NCBI GenBank assembly: GCA_017524385.1
Contig: JAFWSS010000069.1
Span: 1 to 64,000, forward strand
DNA: 64,000 nucleotides
Reading direction: 5' to 3'
Source: Prevotella sp.
GTDB taxonomy: Bacteria > Bacteroidota > Bacteroidia > Bacteroidales > Bacteroidaceae
Position numbers and translations under genes: made by a program
In this document: piece by piece, positions 43,606-52,970 of the stretch
How positions within the stretch are numbered: position 1 is the stretch's first letter
How the letters are laid out: every line of letters begins with the position of its first letter
Notes under the pieces: generated by a model
Seen by the model: only the letters and a program-made list of their open reading frames with translations
Told to the model about the DNA's origin: nothing
The model's database searches: none

Positions 43606-44709
43606 ATGGATCGAAGTTCTCAAATAATTCGCACAAGCATCATCGGCATTGTAACCAATGTGTTATTGGCAGCATTCAAAGCCGCTGTTGGTGTCATTGC
43701 CAGTTCCGTGGCCATAGTGATGGACGCCGTCAACAATCTAAGCGATGCGATGTCGAGTGTCATCACCATTGTTGGGACGAAACTATCACAACGCCCTGCC
43801 GACAGGAAACATCCTTTCGGATTCGGGCGTATTGAATATTTCAGTGCCATCATCATCGCCGTCATCGTGCTCTCCGCAGGCATCACCTCCCTCATTGAGT
43901 CTGTCAAGAAGATATTCAACCCAACAGAGCCAAGCTATACGACAGTGACTCTCGTCGTCATCATAGTGGCCATAGTCGTAAAACTCATTCTTGGACAGTA
44001 TGTCAAGCGCAAGGGTGAACAGTTGAAGAGCGATGCCCTCATAGCCTCTGGCTCGGATGCCTTGTTCGACTCCATCATCACATTGACCACACTTGTCTCG
44101 GCGGGAGTCATGCTACTATGGCACATATCCCTTGATGGCATTCTCGGAGCTTTGATTTCCATCGTCATCATCAAGGCCGGCATCGAGATGCTTGCCTCAC
44201 CCGTAAACGAACTGCTGGGCACCAGTATTCCGGCAGACCTCACGAGCCAAATCAAGAAAGAGGTTTCCGATTTCGAGGGTGTGCATGGTGTCTTCGACTT
44301 GATACTTCACAACTATGGCCCCGACGTGAAAATAGGTTCCCTCCATATTAATGTTTACGACACGATGTCAGCATATGACATACACGGATTGACTCGTAAG
44401 ATTACAACATATATGTTTGAGAAGCACGGCATTATCATGACCGTTGGCATCTATGCCGTTGCAACTGGTGAAAACAAACGGGCAGAACTACAGTCAAAGG
44501 TGATGCAAAAGCTTGCCTCTCATAAGGAGATCGTTCAGGTGCATGGCTTCTACTATTCAGAGAAAGACAAGATGCTCTCCGTCGATGTAGTCCCCGATAT
44601 TTCAGTTCACGATGATGGTTCATTTGTGAGTCAGCTCACAAACGAGATACAACCTTTTGTCCCAGATATGCAAGTGACCATTGTCGTAGACCACAACTAT
44701 AGTGAATAA
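43606..44709 (+). CDS. Cation diffusion facilitator transporter
   Basis: 367 residues. Six membrane helices occupy about 10-205, with the metal-site pattern MDAVNNLSDAMSS in helix II and the matching SDALFDS in helix V. A cytoplasmic C-terminal domain follows, with the ferredoxin-like GVHGVFDL...LHINVYDTMS pattern, then a further ~90 residues. CDF proteins export Zn(II), Fe(II) or Mn(II) in exchange for protons. It is 36 bases after the CE7 stop, but no functional link is obvious. Confidence 0.95.
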   Translation: MDRSSQIIRTSIIGIVTNVLLAAFKAAVGVIASSVAIVMDAVNNLSDAMSSVITIVGTKLSQRPADRKHPFGFGRIEYFSAIIIAVIVLSAGITSLIESVKKIFNPTEPSYTTVTLVVIIVAIVVKLILGQYVKRKGEQLKSDALIASGSDALFDSIITLTTLVSAGVMLLWHISLDGILGALISIVIIKAGIEMLASPVNELLGTSIPADLTSQIKKEVSDFEGVHGVFDLILHNYGPDVKIGSLHINVYDTMSAYDIHGLTRKITTYMFEKHGIIMTVGIYAVATGENKRAELQSKVMQKLASHKEIVQVHGFYYSEKDKMLSVDVVPDISVHDDGSFVSQLTNEIQPFVPDMQVTIVVDHNYSE

Positions 44710-44732
44710 AAACCATTTTTAAAACCCTAAGG

Positions 44733-45719
44733 ATGAAAAAGATTATGATTTCAATGATGCTGGTGTTCACAGCAATCATCGCATCGGCACAGACTTCAAC
44801 GGTATATCTCACGAGAGAGATTACCCCTGAGTCATTAGTGAAAATCTACAAGGCACTGGGAGTGGAAGCCAAAGGCCGTGTAGCAGTAAAGATTTCAACG
44901 GGCGAGGGCAGCAACCCGAACTATCTGAAACCCGAGTTGATCAAAGATTTGGTATTGGAGGTAGACGGCACCATCGTGGAATGCAACACCGCCTACGGCA
45001 ACGGACCAGCCGACAAGAAGGACGAGCGCAACACATCAGCCAACCACTGGAAAGTGATAGAGCGTCACGGATTTCTAAAGTATTTCCCCGTTGACATCAT
45101 GGATGAATATGACGAGATGCGCATCCCCGTCAAAGACCAGGCGCACATCAAGTATGACATCGTTGGAGGCCATATGGCCAACTACGACTTCATGATCGCA
45201 CTCAATCACTTCAAAGGGCATCCCATGGGCGGCTATGGCGGTGCGCTGAAGAACCTATCCATCGGATGCGCCAGCCAGAACGGCAAAGCCTACATCCACT
45301 CGGCAGGAAAGATGGAGAAACTTGACATGGGCAAGCTCTGGACACCCGAATACATTGGCAATCAGGACGGTTTTCTGGAGAGTATGGCAGCAGCAGCCCA
45401 GGCCGTGGTGAACTACTTCAACAAGAAGCAAGGCATCATCTATATCAGCGTGATGAACAACATGTCGATTGACTGCGACTGCGTAGACCATCCCGAACCT
45501 GTGAAACTGGAGGACTACGGCATTCTCGCCTCAACAGACCCGGTGGCACTCGACCAGGCTTGCATCGACATCATCAATCAACAGAAAGTGACCGCCAAGA
45601 ACGACCCAACCGACCTGCTGAACCGCATCGACAAACAGCACGGCACACACACCATCGACCATGCTGAAAAGATAGGCCTGGGGTCGAAAAAGTACTCTCT
45701 GGTGAATCTTGACAGATAA
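44733..45719 (+). CDS. Secreted DUF362 family protein
   Basis: 328 residues with a signal peptide (cleavage near ASAQ). The DUF362 core is clear: GRVAVKISTGEGSNPNYLKPE, the VGGHMANYDFMIALNHFKGHPMGGYGGALKNLSIG block and the late ILASTDPVALDQACIDI motif. Members often accompany ferredoxin domains, but none is attached here. The C-terminal NRIDKQHGTHTIDHAEKIG signature recurs in a decayed fragment at 52126-52236. Function unknown; a redox role is suggested by the surrounding flavodoxin-like genes. Confidence 0.88.
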   Translation: MKKIMISMMLVFTAIIASAQTSTVYLTREITPESLVKIYKALGVEAKGRVAVKISTGEGSNPNYLKPELIKDLVLEVDGTIVECNTAYGNGPADKKDERNTSANHWKVIERHGFLKYFPVDIMDEYDEMRIPVKDQAHIKYDIVGGHMANYDFMIALNHFKGHPMGGYGGALKNLSIGCASQNGKAYIHSAGKMEKLDMGKLWTPEYIGNQDGFLESMAAAAQAVVNYFNKKQGIIYISVMNNMSIDCDCVDHPEPVKLEDYGILASTDPVALDQACIDIINQQKVTAKNDPTDLLNRIDKQHGTHTIDHAEKIGLGSKKYSLVNLDR

Positions 45720-45914
45720 AAAATACGGGATTTCGCTGCCCCGATGTCTACTTTTTGTGTCCGAGAGGATGGTGCTAAGCCACGAGATGCCGATTCTATG
45801 GTGACAGCCGCGCCATCGTCCAATAGCAAGAATCGATAATCAAACAATTTTTCCTCTCTTTTTCAATCTCAATTAGGTTTCCCCGTCCTTAGGAGAGGGA
45901 AGGTATAGGACAGC

Positions 45915-46817
45915 CTATTGTTTCTTCAGATACTCGCTAGGCGAGAGACCGAAGTTGCGTTTGAACGTGCGTGTGAAATGCTGGGGATAGTCGAACCCCA
46001 GCATTTCTGCTGTTTCTGAGACGGTGTGACCAGCGGTGAGCAACTGCTGGGCACGCAGCATGACAAAACGGCGGATGGCAGAGGAGGCGTTGTCGCCCGT
46101 CATCTGGCGAATGAGGTCGCCGAAGTAGTTGGGCGAGAGGAACAGTTCCTGTGCACAGTAGCGCACGGTAGGCAGTCCGTGCTGAAGGTAGAACCGCTGG
46201 TCATAATAGCGCTTGAGCAGGGCATCGAACCGTATCAACAAGTCGTTGGTCTGGCTTTGGGCCTCAGTCTGGAACTGGCGGTCATAGAATCGCACACTGT
46301 ATTCCAGGATCAGCTGGAGGTATGTCACCACGATGTTCTTCAGGCGCATATCGTCGGCGTGGTCCTGCAGTTCGTGGCGAATCATCTTCATACACATGAC
46401 CAGCGTACGCTGCTCGTCGGGCAGCATCTGCAGGGCTTCGCTGTCATAGTAGGAGAAGAAATGGAAGTCGTTGATGCGACGCTCCAGAGGAGTGCCCGCC
46501 AACAGCTGTGGCGAGAACATGAGCACCCATCCGCGGATGTGGATTGTCTCACCGTTGTCGCTGACACCCCCCATCTGACCAGGTGCGACGCAGAGCAGCG
46601 AACCGCTGCTAAAACGATACTGCCCCTGCCCGTAGCTGATGGTGTAAGGACTCTCTTCGAGCAAGAAAATGCCATATATGCCGTAGTTGCAGAGTGCATG
46701 GCGGCAGTGCTCCAACTCGTCGTAGTGCACCACGCAAATTTCGTCGTGCAGCACCTCGGCGCCCACATATCTTGCGTAGTCGTTGGGCGTGTTTACCTTT
46801 AATATCTTCTCCATCAT
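45915..46817 (-). CDS. AraC family transcriptional regulator
   Basis: 300 residues. The N-terminal cupin-like sensor domain (about 20-150) precedes a C-terminal double helix-turn-helix (about 200-300) with the family pattern YCAQELFLSPNYFGDLIR and a final TAEMLGFDYPQHFTRTFKRNFGLSPSEYLKK. It is divergent from the aldo/keto reductase at 46951, and the 133-base gap carries promoters on both strands. I infer that it controls the oxidoreductase operon that follows, perhaps in response to a redox-active compound. Confidence 0.93.
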   Translation of the reverse strand: MMEKILKVNTPNDYARYVGAEVLHDEICVVHYDELEHCRHALCNYGIYGIFLLEESPYTISYGQGQYRFSSGSLLCVAPGQMGGVSDNGETIHIRGWVLMFSPQLLAGTPLERRINDFHFFSYYDSEALQMLPDEQRTLVMCMKMIRHELQDHADDMRLKNIVVTYLQLILEYSVRFYDRQFQTEAQSQTNDLLIRFDALLKRYYDQRFYLQHGLPTVRYCAQELFLSPNYFGDLIRQMTGDNASSAIRRFVMLRAQQLLTAGHTVSETAEMLGFDYPQHFTRTFKRNFGLSPSEYLKKQ

Positions 46818-46832
46818 TCTCGTTTATGACCA

Positions 46833-46868
46833 CAAAGATAATACTTTTTCTCAAATTCCGTAAATTTG
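46833..46868. promoter_or_regulatory. Divergent promoter region between the AraC gene and the oxidoreductase operon
   Basis: TATCTTTG on the minus strand (46840-46833) points to the AraC gene and TAAATTTG on the plus strand (46861-46868) points to the operon. The two boxes are 20 bases apart, so the promoters overlap and one regulator could control both. A good -33 box is lacking on either side, as expected for activator-dependent promoters. Confidence 0.55.
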
Positions 46869-46950
46869 GTAATTTAATCCGTAAAATGTTTAGCAAACAA
46901 GTAGCGATTTTAGACTAATTTTACACCCGGAAACTAAAATACTGAAGATT

Positions 46951-47907
46951 GTGAGCAAGATTGCATTAGGAACCTGGGCCTGGGGCGCAGGAGCATTCGG
47001 AGGAGACTCCGTGTTTGGAAGTAACACTAACGTAGAGAACTTGAAGCCAGTGTTCGACGCTGCGATGAAGGCCGGACTGAACCTCTGGGACACCGCCACC
47101 GTCTATGGCATGGGCGAGTCGGAGAAGATTCTCGCCACATTGGTAAGAGAGTCGTCGATTGCCAATCCTCTCCAACGCCGTGAGGATGTTCTGATTTCCA
47201 CGAAGTTCACACCTCAGTTGGCTGAGGTCTATGGGAACTCTGTGGAAAAGATGGCCGAAGCCTCGCTGGAGCGCATGGGGCTGGACTACATCGACATCTA
47301 CTGGATACACAACCCTATGGACGTGGAGCGCTGGACGCCAGGGCTGATTCCCCTGCTGCAGTCGGGCAAGGTAAAGCGTGTGGGGGTATCTAATCATAAC
47401 ATCCGGGAGATTCAGCGTGCCGACGAGATTTTGGGCGAGGCGGGTTTCAAGGTCTCTGCCGTTCAGAACCACTTCTCACTTCTCTACCGCTCGAGTGAGA
47501 AGGGCGGTGTGCTTGACTATTGCCATGAAAAGGGCATCGAGTTCTGGGCCTACATGGTGCTGGAGCAGGGCGCACTGTCGGGTAAATATAATAAGGAGTG
47601 CCCGTTGCCCGCCGAAAGCGACCGTGGCAAGAAATACAACCCCGTGCTGCCACAGTTGGAGGCGCTGACCAACGAGATGACCGCCATCGGACGGAAGTAT
47701 GGTGCATCATGCTCGCAAATAGGCATTGCCTGGGCCATAGCCAAGGGTACATTGCCCATCATCGGAGCCACTAAGGAGCGCCACGTCATCGAGGCTGCCG
47801 AGGCCGCAAAGATTCAGTTGACAGCAGAGGAAATTGCCCTTCTGGAACAGTTGGCCGATGCTACAGGTATAGACACTCGTGGAGGTTGGGAACATAGTAT
47901 GGAGTGA
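46951..47907 (+). CDS. Aldo/keto reductase
   Basis: 318 residues from a GTG at 46951; no in-frame ATG exists between the preceding stop (46891) and this point. The AKR barrel has LGTWAWG at the start, NLWDTATVYGMGESE with the catalytic Asp and Tyr, and YIDIYWIHNP with the usual His. The NADPH site appears late as IGATKERHV. It is the first gene of the operon next to the AraC regulator; the amidohydrolase gene begins 3 bases after its stop. Confidence 0.9.
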   Translation: MSKIALGTWAWGAGAFGGDSVFGSNTNVENLKPVFDAAMKAGLNLWDTATVYGMGESEKILATLVRESSIANPLQRREDVLISTKFTPQLAEVYGNSVEKMAEASLERMGLDYIDIYWIHNPMDVERWTPGLIPLLQSGKVKRVGVSNHNIREIQRADEILGEAGFKVSAVQNHFSLLYRSSEKGGVLDYCHEKGIEFWAYMVLEQGALSGKYNKECPLPAESDRGKKYNPVLPQLEALTNEMTAIGRKYGASCSQIGIAWAIAKGTLPIIGATKERHVIEAAEAAKIQLTAEEIALLEQLADATGIDTRGGWEHSME

Positions 47908-47910
47908 AAA

Positions 47911-49269
47911 GTGAAAAATTTGCTACATCATTTGTTTAATGTGCTGCTTGCAACGATGATTGCAACTGCAACAATGGCTCAAGGCGTGGTGGATGTGCAC
48001 AGTCACATCATCACTCCTGAGTTTGTGTCGGCCTTAGAAAACGAGGGACGACTGATGGATGAGGGATTCCCCCTGCCGAAGTACGATGCGGAGAGTCATC
48101 TCAGATGGATGGACGAGGCTGGTGTGCAAACATCAGTTCTAACTTTGGCGGCGCCACAGCCGGCATCACCCAAAGTAGTGAGACAGGTAAACATAGCCGC
48201 AGCTCGTATCAAGAGTGAACATCCTGGGCGGTTCCTGTTCTGTGCAGCCCTCCCGTTGCCTGATGTCTCGAAAGCCATTGAAGAGGCTAAGTATGCGCTC
48301 GACGTGCTGAAAGCCGATGGCATCAAGATGGCGACAAATGTTCAAGGACAATATCTTGGTTCACCTGAACTCGACACGCTTTTTGCCTTCCTGAACGAGC
48401 GCAAAGCCGTGGTAATCCTACACCCCCATCGCCCTGAGCCTGTAAACAAGCATGTGATGGTGCAAACGCCACTCGCCATGCAGGAATACCTGGCAGAGAC
48501 CACCCGTGCCGTCTCAAACATGATCAGCCGTAACGTACTAGCCCGCTATCCGCAGTTGAAGGTTGTCGTGCCCCATTGCGGTGCTTACCTGCCGCTGGCC
48601 ATCCCTCGTATGAAGTCGCTGACGCCTGTGATGCAAGCGAACAAGATGGTGGGTGAAATTGACTACGAAGCAAACCTCCATGCATTGTATTACGACCTTG
48701 CCGGCGCACATAGCCCAGAAACCATCCGCATGCTACTCACCATCACCTCGCCCGACCACCTGCTCTACGGCTCCGATTATCCCTATGTTGCCCCACAGGC
48801 TCTCACCCAGAGCCTCGCCCGCATGAAGCAATATCTATCCACAGAGCCCGACCTCGCACCGTTCTGTGAGATGATACTCTACAAAAATGCGCAGTGGCTT
48901 ATGAGTCAGTCTTCCGAAAAGCCGTCCACCATCAGTCGCTCAACCGACGGCATGCTGTTCCGCTTGGCAGAAATAGAGGTTCACCCCCAATATCTGAAGG
49001 AATATCTCGCCGCTGCTGCCGAGATACAAAAAGCGAGCCTCGCCGAGGAGTCTGGCGTTGTCTGCCTGTTCCCCACACAGACCAAGGAAGACTCCACGCA
49101 GATTCGCATCCTCGAAATCTACGCCTCGCAGCAAGCCTACCAGCATCACATCCATACCGCCCATTTCCAGAAATACAAGCAGGGGACGCTCCATATGGTA
49201 AAACATCTGAAGTTGCAAGACCTCCAGCCACTGACACCAGAGACAATGAACATTATTTTCAAACGATAA
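47911..49269 (+). CDS. Secreted amidohydrolase fused to an ABM monooxygenase-like domain
   Basis: 452 residues from a GTG at 47911, with a signal peptide (cleavage near TMAQ). The amidohydrolase-2 barrel begins with VDVHSH (H30, H32) and includes VVVPHCGAYLP and LLYGSDYPYV, the usual metal and catalytic motifs of the ACMSD-like group of decarboxylases and hydrolases. Residues about 345-450 form an ABM-type ferredoxin-like domain (LFRLAEIEVHPQYLKEYLAAA and EIYASQQAYQHHIHTAHFQKY), as in YgiN-like quinol monooxygenases. The fusion suggests ring-cleavage or quinone chemistry in the periplasm. Confidence 0.85.
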   Translation: MKNLLHHLFNVLLATMIATATMAQGVVDVHSHIITPEFVSALENEGRLMDEGFPLPKYDAESHLRWMDEAGVQTSVLTLAAPQPASPKVVRQVNIAAARIKSEHPGRFLFCAALPLPDVSKAIEEAKYALDVLKADGIKMATNVQGQYLGSPELDTLFAFLNERKAVVILHPHRPEPVNKHVMVQTPLAMQEYLAETTRAVSNMISRNVLARYPQLKVVVPHCGAYLPLAIPRMKSLTPVMQANKMVGEIDYEANLHALYYDLAGAHSPETIRMLLTITSPDHLLYGSDYPYVAPQALTQSLARMKQYLSTEPDLAPFCEMILYKNAQWLMSQSSEKPSTISRSTDGMLFRLAEIEVHPQYLKEYLAAAAEIQKASLAEESGVVCLFPTQTKEDSTQIRILEIYASQQAYQHHIHTAHFQKYKQGTLHMVKHLKLQDLQPLTPETMNIIFKR

Positions 49270-49287
49270 ATACAAGACAGACGAACC

Positions 49288-49992
49288 ATGAAGAAGATTC
49301 TAACGATGATTTGTTGCTTGTTTCTAACAGTGAACAGCACCATGAATGCAAAGACGCTCGTAGTGTATTACAGCTATACCAACAACTGCCACGATATCGT
49401 GCAGACGCTAACATCGCAAATAGAGGCTGACGTGCTGAGAATAGAGCCAGCAGACAAGACGCAGAAGTATGAAGCGAACAACTATGCCATCGGTACACAG
49501 TTGTTGAACGCTATCAAAGCAGCACCCAACGATGCTGCCAGTTATCCCGCCATCGATCCCGTAAGCATCACCGACCTCACGCCCTATCAGACCATCATCA
49601 TCGTAACACCCCTATGGTGGAGCCAGATGGCCGCCATCATGCAAACCTACCTCTTTCATCATGGTGCGGAGATGGCAGGCAAGAACGTCGGACTGATAGT
49701 GTCGAGTGCCAGCAGCGGCATCAGCGGCGTGGTCAATGACTGCAAGCGCCTGATGCCCGACGGCAACTATTTCAGTGAAAACCTGTGGGTCAACAACTCC
49801 AACCGCTCCAACCGCAATACGCTGATTCAGAACTGGCTCACGGCCATCAACTACAGTGTCGTGACCGACATCAAGACTCCGGCCACAAGGAGAACAGCCA
49901 CAGGCCTCTACTACTCGCTCTCTGGCCAGCGTCTGTCTCAGGCTCCAAAACGCGGGATTTTCATCGCTGATGGTAAGAAAGTCATAAGGTAA
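49288..49992 (+). CDS. Secreted flavodoxin-like protein with C-terminal tail
   Basis: 234 residues. A signal peptide ends near MNAK. The flavodoxin domain has KTLVVYYSYTNNCHDIVQTL (FMN phosphate loop) and VTPLWWSQMAAIMQTYL, as in flavodoxins of Bacteroidota. The last 30 residues form a LSGQRL...GIFIADGKKVIR tail like those on the GH27 and M4 proteins. It follows the amidohydrolase gene by 18 bases. An exported FMN protein could carry electrons for the reductases of this operon. Confidence 0.88.
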   Translation: MKKILTMICCLFLTVNSTMNAKTLVVYYSYTNNCHDIVQTLTSQIEADVLRIEPADKTQKYEANNYAIGTQLLNAIKAAPNDAASYPAIDPVSITDLTPYQTIIIVTPLWWSQMAAIMQTYLFHHGAEMAGKNVGLIVSSASSGISGVVNDCKRLMPDGNYFSENLWVNNSNRSNRNTLIQNWLTAINYSVVTDIKTPATRRTATGLYYSLSGQRLSQAPKRGIFIADGKKVIR

Positions 49993-50057
49993 ATGGACCT
50001 ATCGACCCTCAAAAAAAGAGAATTCATCCAAGTAAAAGAAAACAAAAAAGCAACGAT

Positions 50058-51095
50058 ATGATGGAATACATTAAACTAGGTAACTCCGACTTGCAGGTGT
50101 CACGCATCTGCTTGGGCTGCATGGGATTCGGCGACCCGACCATCGGGCAACATTCGTGGACTGTTGGCGAGGAGCCGACACGCGAGATCATCCGACGTTC
50201 GCTCGAACTGGGGGTGAACTTCTTCGACACGGCGATTGCCTACCAGCTGGGGACATCGGAACAGTATGTCGGACGTGCCTTGAAGGACATGGCTCGGCGT
50301 GAAGACGTGGTGGTGGCCACAAAATTCCTGCCTAGAACAGACGAGGACATCGAGAAAGGTATTGACGGGCGACAGCATGTGCTGAACAACATCGACCAAA
50401 GCCTGCAACACCTCGGTATGGACTATGTTGACCTCTACATCTATCACATCTGGGACTACAAAACGCCTGCCGAGGAGATTCTTGAAGGCATGAACGAGGC
50501 CGTGCAACAAGGCAAGGTGCGCTTCATAGGAATTGCCAACGTGCATGCCTACCAATTGGCAAAGATGAATGCACTGGCAGAGAAACACGGCTGGGCAAAA
50601 TTCATCTCGGTGCAAAACCACTACAACCTTATCATGCGTGAGGAAGAACGTGAAATGCAACCATTGTGCCGCGAAGACAACATTGCACAGACACCCTACA
50701 GCGCCCTGGCTTCGGGCAAACTGGCCAAGCGTCCTGGAGAGACATCGAAGCGGCAGAAGGAAGACTCGTTCATGCACTTCAAATACGATGCCACCGCCGA
50801 GCAGGACAACCGTATCGTGGAACGCGTGGTGGAACTGGCCGACCGCTACGGTGTGGAGATGACGCAAATTGCGCTATCCTGGCTGCTGACAAAGGTGGAA
50901 TTGCCCATCGTTGGTGCCACCAAACTTCACCATGTCGAGGGAGCAGTGAAAGCACTCGACATCCATCTTTCAGAGGATGACATCCGCTATTTGGAGGAGC
51001 CTTACGTACCGCACAATCTCTCTGGCGTAATGGCTGTCAACAAGCCCGTAATGAGTGAGGAACCAGTATGGGTCGCTGCAAAAAGAAACAAGTAA
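50058..51095 (+). CDS. Aldo/keto reductase (YghZ/AKR11-like)
   Basis: 345 residues. The barrel opens with LGNSDLQVSRICLGCMGFG, and NFFDTAIAYQLGTSEQ carries the catalytic Asp and Tyr; YVDLYIYHIWDYKTP has the usual His. IVGATKLHHVEGAVKAL forms the cofactor site. It is not a close copy of the AKR at 46951 (longer, different subgroup). It is 65 bases after the flavodoxin gene and 12 bases before the CMD-cupin gene. Confidence 0.92.
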   Translation: MMEYIKLGNSDLQVSRICLGCMGFGDPTIGQHSWTVGEEPTREIIRRSLELGVNFFDTAIAYQLGTSEQYVGRALKDMARREDVVVATKFLPRTDEDIEKGIDGRQHVLNNIDQSLQHLGMDYVDLYIYHIWDYKTPAEEILEGMNEAVQQGKVRFIGIANVHAYQLAKMNALAEKHGWAKFISVQNHYNLIMREEEREMQPLCREDNIAQTPYSALASGKLAKRPGETSKRQKEDSFMHFKYDATAEQDNRIVERVVELADRYGVEMTQIALSWLLTKVELPIVGATKLHHVEGAVKALDIHLSEDDIRYLEEPYVPHNLSGVMAVNKPVMSEEPVWVAAKRNK

Positions 51096-51107
51096 CACAG
51101 AAAAGCA

Positions 51108-52112
51108 ATGAAAAGAATTATAACATTTTTAATCACAATAATGACGATGATAACAACAAATGGTCAGACACTGACGGAGCGTCAGAGGGGATTGGCGGCA
51201 TGTGCCTGCCTGATGGCACAGGGAGATATGGAACGGCTGGAACCTGCGGTAAGGCAGGCACTCGATGGCGGAGTATCCATCAACGAACTGAAAGAGGCAT
51301 TCTCTCAACTCTATGCATACACGGGGTTTCCACGAAGCTTGAACGCACTTGGAGTATTGAGCAAGGTGCTTGAAAACAAACAGTCAAACTGGCAAGAGGG
51401 GAAGCCTTGGACGCGTCCCGCCGAATGGGACGATGCCCGAAAGGCATACGAATTGGGCGTGAAGAACCAAACACAACTATCTGGCCGTCCGTTCGATTAC
51501 GTTTTCTGTCCACAAGATGACTACTATCTGAAGTCACACCTTTTCGGCGACATCTTCGCTGGCAACCAACTCTCTGCTTCCGACCGTGAGATTGTGACCG
51601 TCGCAGCCTTGAGCGGATTGGAAGGTGTGACTCCACAGTTGGCTGCCCACAAGCAGGGAGCAGTGAACATGGGCAACTCACAGCAGTTGGTCGATGAACT
51701 TTGTCGTTGGCTCTGTGACGAGGGTTACACGCTAAACTCCAAGTGGGCCAAGGGCGAGCGCAATCCATACGGCAAATATTTCATAGGGCAGAGCTATCTG
51801 GCCGACGTTGGCGGCGGTGTGATGAACGTGACTTTCGAACCTCGTTGCCGCAACAACTGGCACATTCACCACAAGCAGGTGCAGGTGCTTATCTGCGTTG
51901 CTGGTCGTGGATGGTATCAGGAATGGGGCAAGGAACCGCAGGAGATGACTCCCGGCATCGTCATCGCAATCCCCGCCGAAGTGAAACACTGGCACGGAGC
52001 CGCAAAGGACTCATGGTTCCAACACTTGACATATCATAAAGATGTGCAGGAAGGAGCCTCAAACGAATGGCTGGAGCCTGTAACGGATAACCTTTATGAC
52101 AAGTTGCCATAA
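51108..52112 (+). CDS. Secreted carboxymuconolactone decarboxylase-like protein fused to a cupin
   Basis: 334 residues with a signal peptide (cleavage near TNGQ). Two CMD-like regions appear: about 25-90 (AFSQLYAYTGFPRSLNAL) and 125-205 (LSASDREIVTVAALSGLEGVTPQLAAHKQGAVNMG). A cupin follows at about 215-325 with metal ligands in NNWHIHHKQVQVLICVAGRGWYQ and EVKHWHGA. CMD proteins act in aromatic-acid or peroxide metabolism. This is the last gene of the AraC-linked operon. Confidence 0.9.
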   Translation: MKRIITFLITIMTMITTNGQTLTERQRGLAACACLMAQGDMERLEPAVRQALDGGVSINELKEAFSQLYAYTGFPRSLNALGVLSKVLENKQSNWQEGKPWTRPAEWDDARKAYELGVKNQTQLSGRPFDYVFCPQDDYYLKSHLFGDIFAGNQLSASDREIVTVAALSGLEGVTPQLAAHKQGAVNMGNSQQLVDELCRWLCDEGYTLNSKWAKGERNPYGKYFIGQSYLADVGGGVMNVTFEPRCRNNWHIHHKQVQVLICVAGRGWYQEWGKEPQEMTPGIVIAIPAEVKHWHGAAKDSWFQHLTYHKDVQEGASNEWLEPVTDNLYDKLP

Positions 52113-52125
52113 AAGAAATTACTGA

Positions 52126-52236
52126 TTTCGTAATTGGGGAAATTCTTCCCAAGATTCGGATTGGCGCATCAACCGCCAGCATGGCACAAATACCGTAGAC
52201 CATGCCGCCAAAATCGGGGTATCAACAGAGCAATAG
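52126..52236 (+). pseudogene. C-terminal fragment of a second DUF362 gene
   Basis: The frame from 52126 to the TAG at 52234-52236 reads ...DWRINRQHGTNTVDHAAKIG, which matches the C-terminus of the DUF362 protein at 44733-45719 (NRIDKQHGTHTIDHAEKIG). Only the last ~25 codons are recognisable, and the nucleotide sequence has diverged, so the loss is old. It lies between the CMD-cupin and thioesterase genes. Confidence 0.7.
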
Positions 52237-52259
52237 ACTACAATAAAGAATAGTGAAAT

Positions 52260-52970
52260 ATGTATAGCTTGAAATACAAGGTAACAACAAGCACCTGCGA
52301 CAGTAATGGACGACTGAAGCTCTATTCCGCCCTCCAGATGATGCAGGACTGCTCGGAAATGTGGATTGACAGTGAGCCAAAAGTAAAGGACTACTTCGAA
52401 CAGCAGGATATGTCACAACTCTTGGCAGCACGTCAGGTAGAGGTCATCCGTGTGCCTGACTACAAGGAAGAGCTGACGGTGGCGACCTCCGTCTATGGAA
52501 TGAAACCGATGTTCGGCTTCCGCAACACTTTCATCTACGATGCAGAGGGAAATCCCTGCTACAAGACATGGAGCATGGGGGCATTCGTGGATAAGACAGC
52601 AGGAAAACTGAAGCGTGTGGACGAGGCAACCATGCAATCCATAACGCTGGAGCCACAGTTGGAGATGACCTACAAAGACCGTCGCATCATCTTGCCAAAA
52701 ACAGAAGGTGATGTATTGGAGCCTATCAGGGTCCTTCGTGCCGACATCGATTACAACAAACATATGAACAATGCCAACTATGTCCGCATGGCGATGGAGT
52801 TGTTGCCTGACAATTTCGAGGTACAAGGCTTACGGGTGGAATACAGGATTGCCGCCAAATGTGGCGACATACTGTTTCCCACCGTTTATCATATTTCAGA
52901 AGACACGTATATCGTCTCGCTCTCCTTAGGAAAAGAGGTTAGCGCCATCATCGAATTACAGTCACATTAA
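52260..52970 (+). CDS. Acyl-ACP thioesterase
   Basis: 236 residues with the two hotdog halves of the bacterial acyl-ACP thioesterase family (FatA/FatB-like). The first half has CDSNGRLKLYSALQMMQDCSE and the second has the catalytic pattern DIDYNKHMNNANYVRMAMELLP with the N, H and E/N residues. It releases fatty acids from ACP. It is widely conserved in Bacteroidales and normally stands alone, as here. Confidence 0.92.
   Translation: MYSLKYKVTTSTCDSNGRLKLYSALQMMQDCSEMWIDSEPKVKDYFEQQDMSQLLAARQVEVIRVPDYKEELTVATSVYGMKPMFGFRNTFIYDAEGNPCYKTWSMGAFVDKTAGKLKRVDEATMQSITLEPQLEMTYKDRRIILPKTEGDVLEPIRVLRADIDYNKHMNNANYVRMAMELLPDNFEVQGLRVEYRIAAKCGDILFPTVYHISEDTYIVSLSLGKEVSAIIELQSH

Noticed and set aside
45720..45914. 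Possible remnant gene between DUF362 and AraC genes
   Set aside because: Translations in all frames gave no recognisable segment; I treat it as plain intergenic sequence.
46026..46802. Plus-strand frame opposite the AraC regulator
   Set aside because: Antisense to an intact AraC protein; no start signal or family.
50100..50867. Minus-strand frame inside the aldo/keto reductase gene
   Set aside because: Shadow of a well-supported aldo/keto reductase; no motif of its own.
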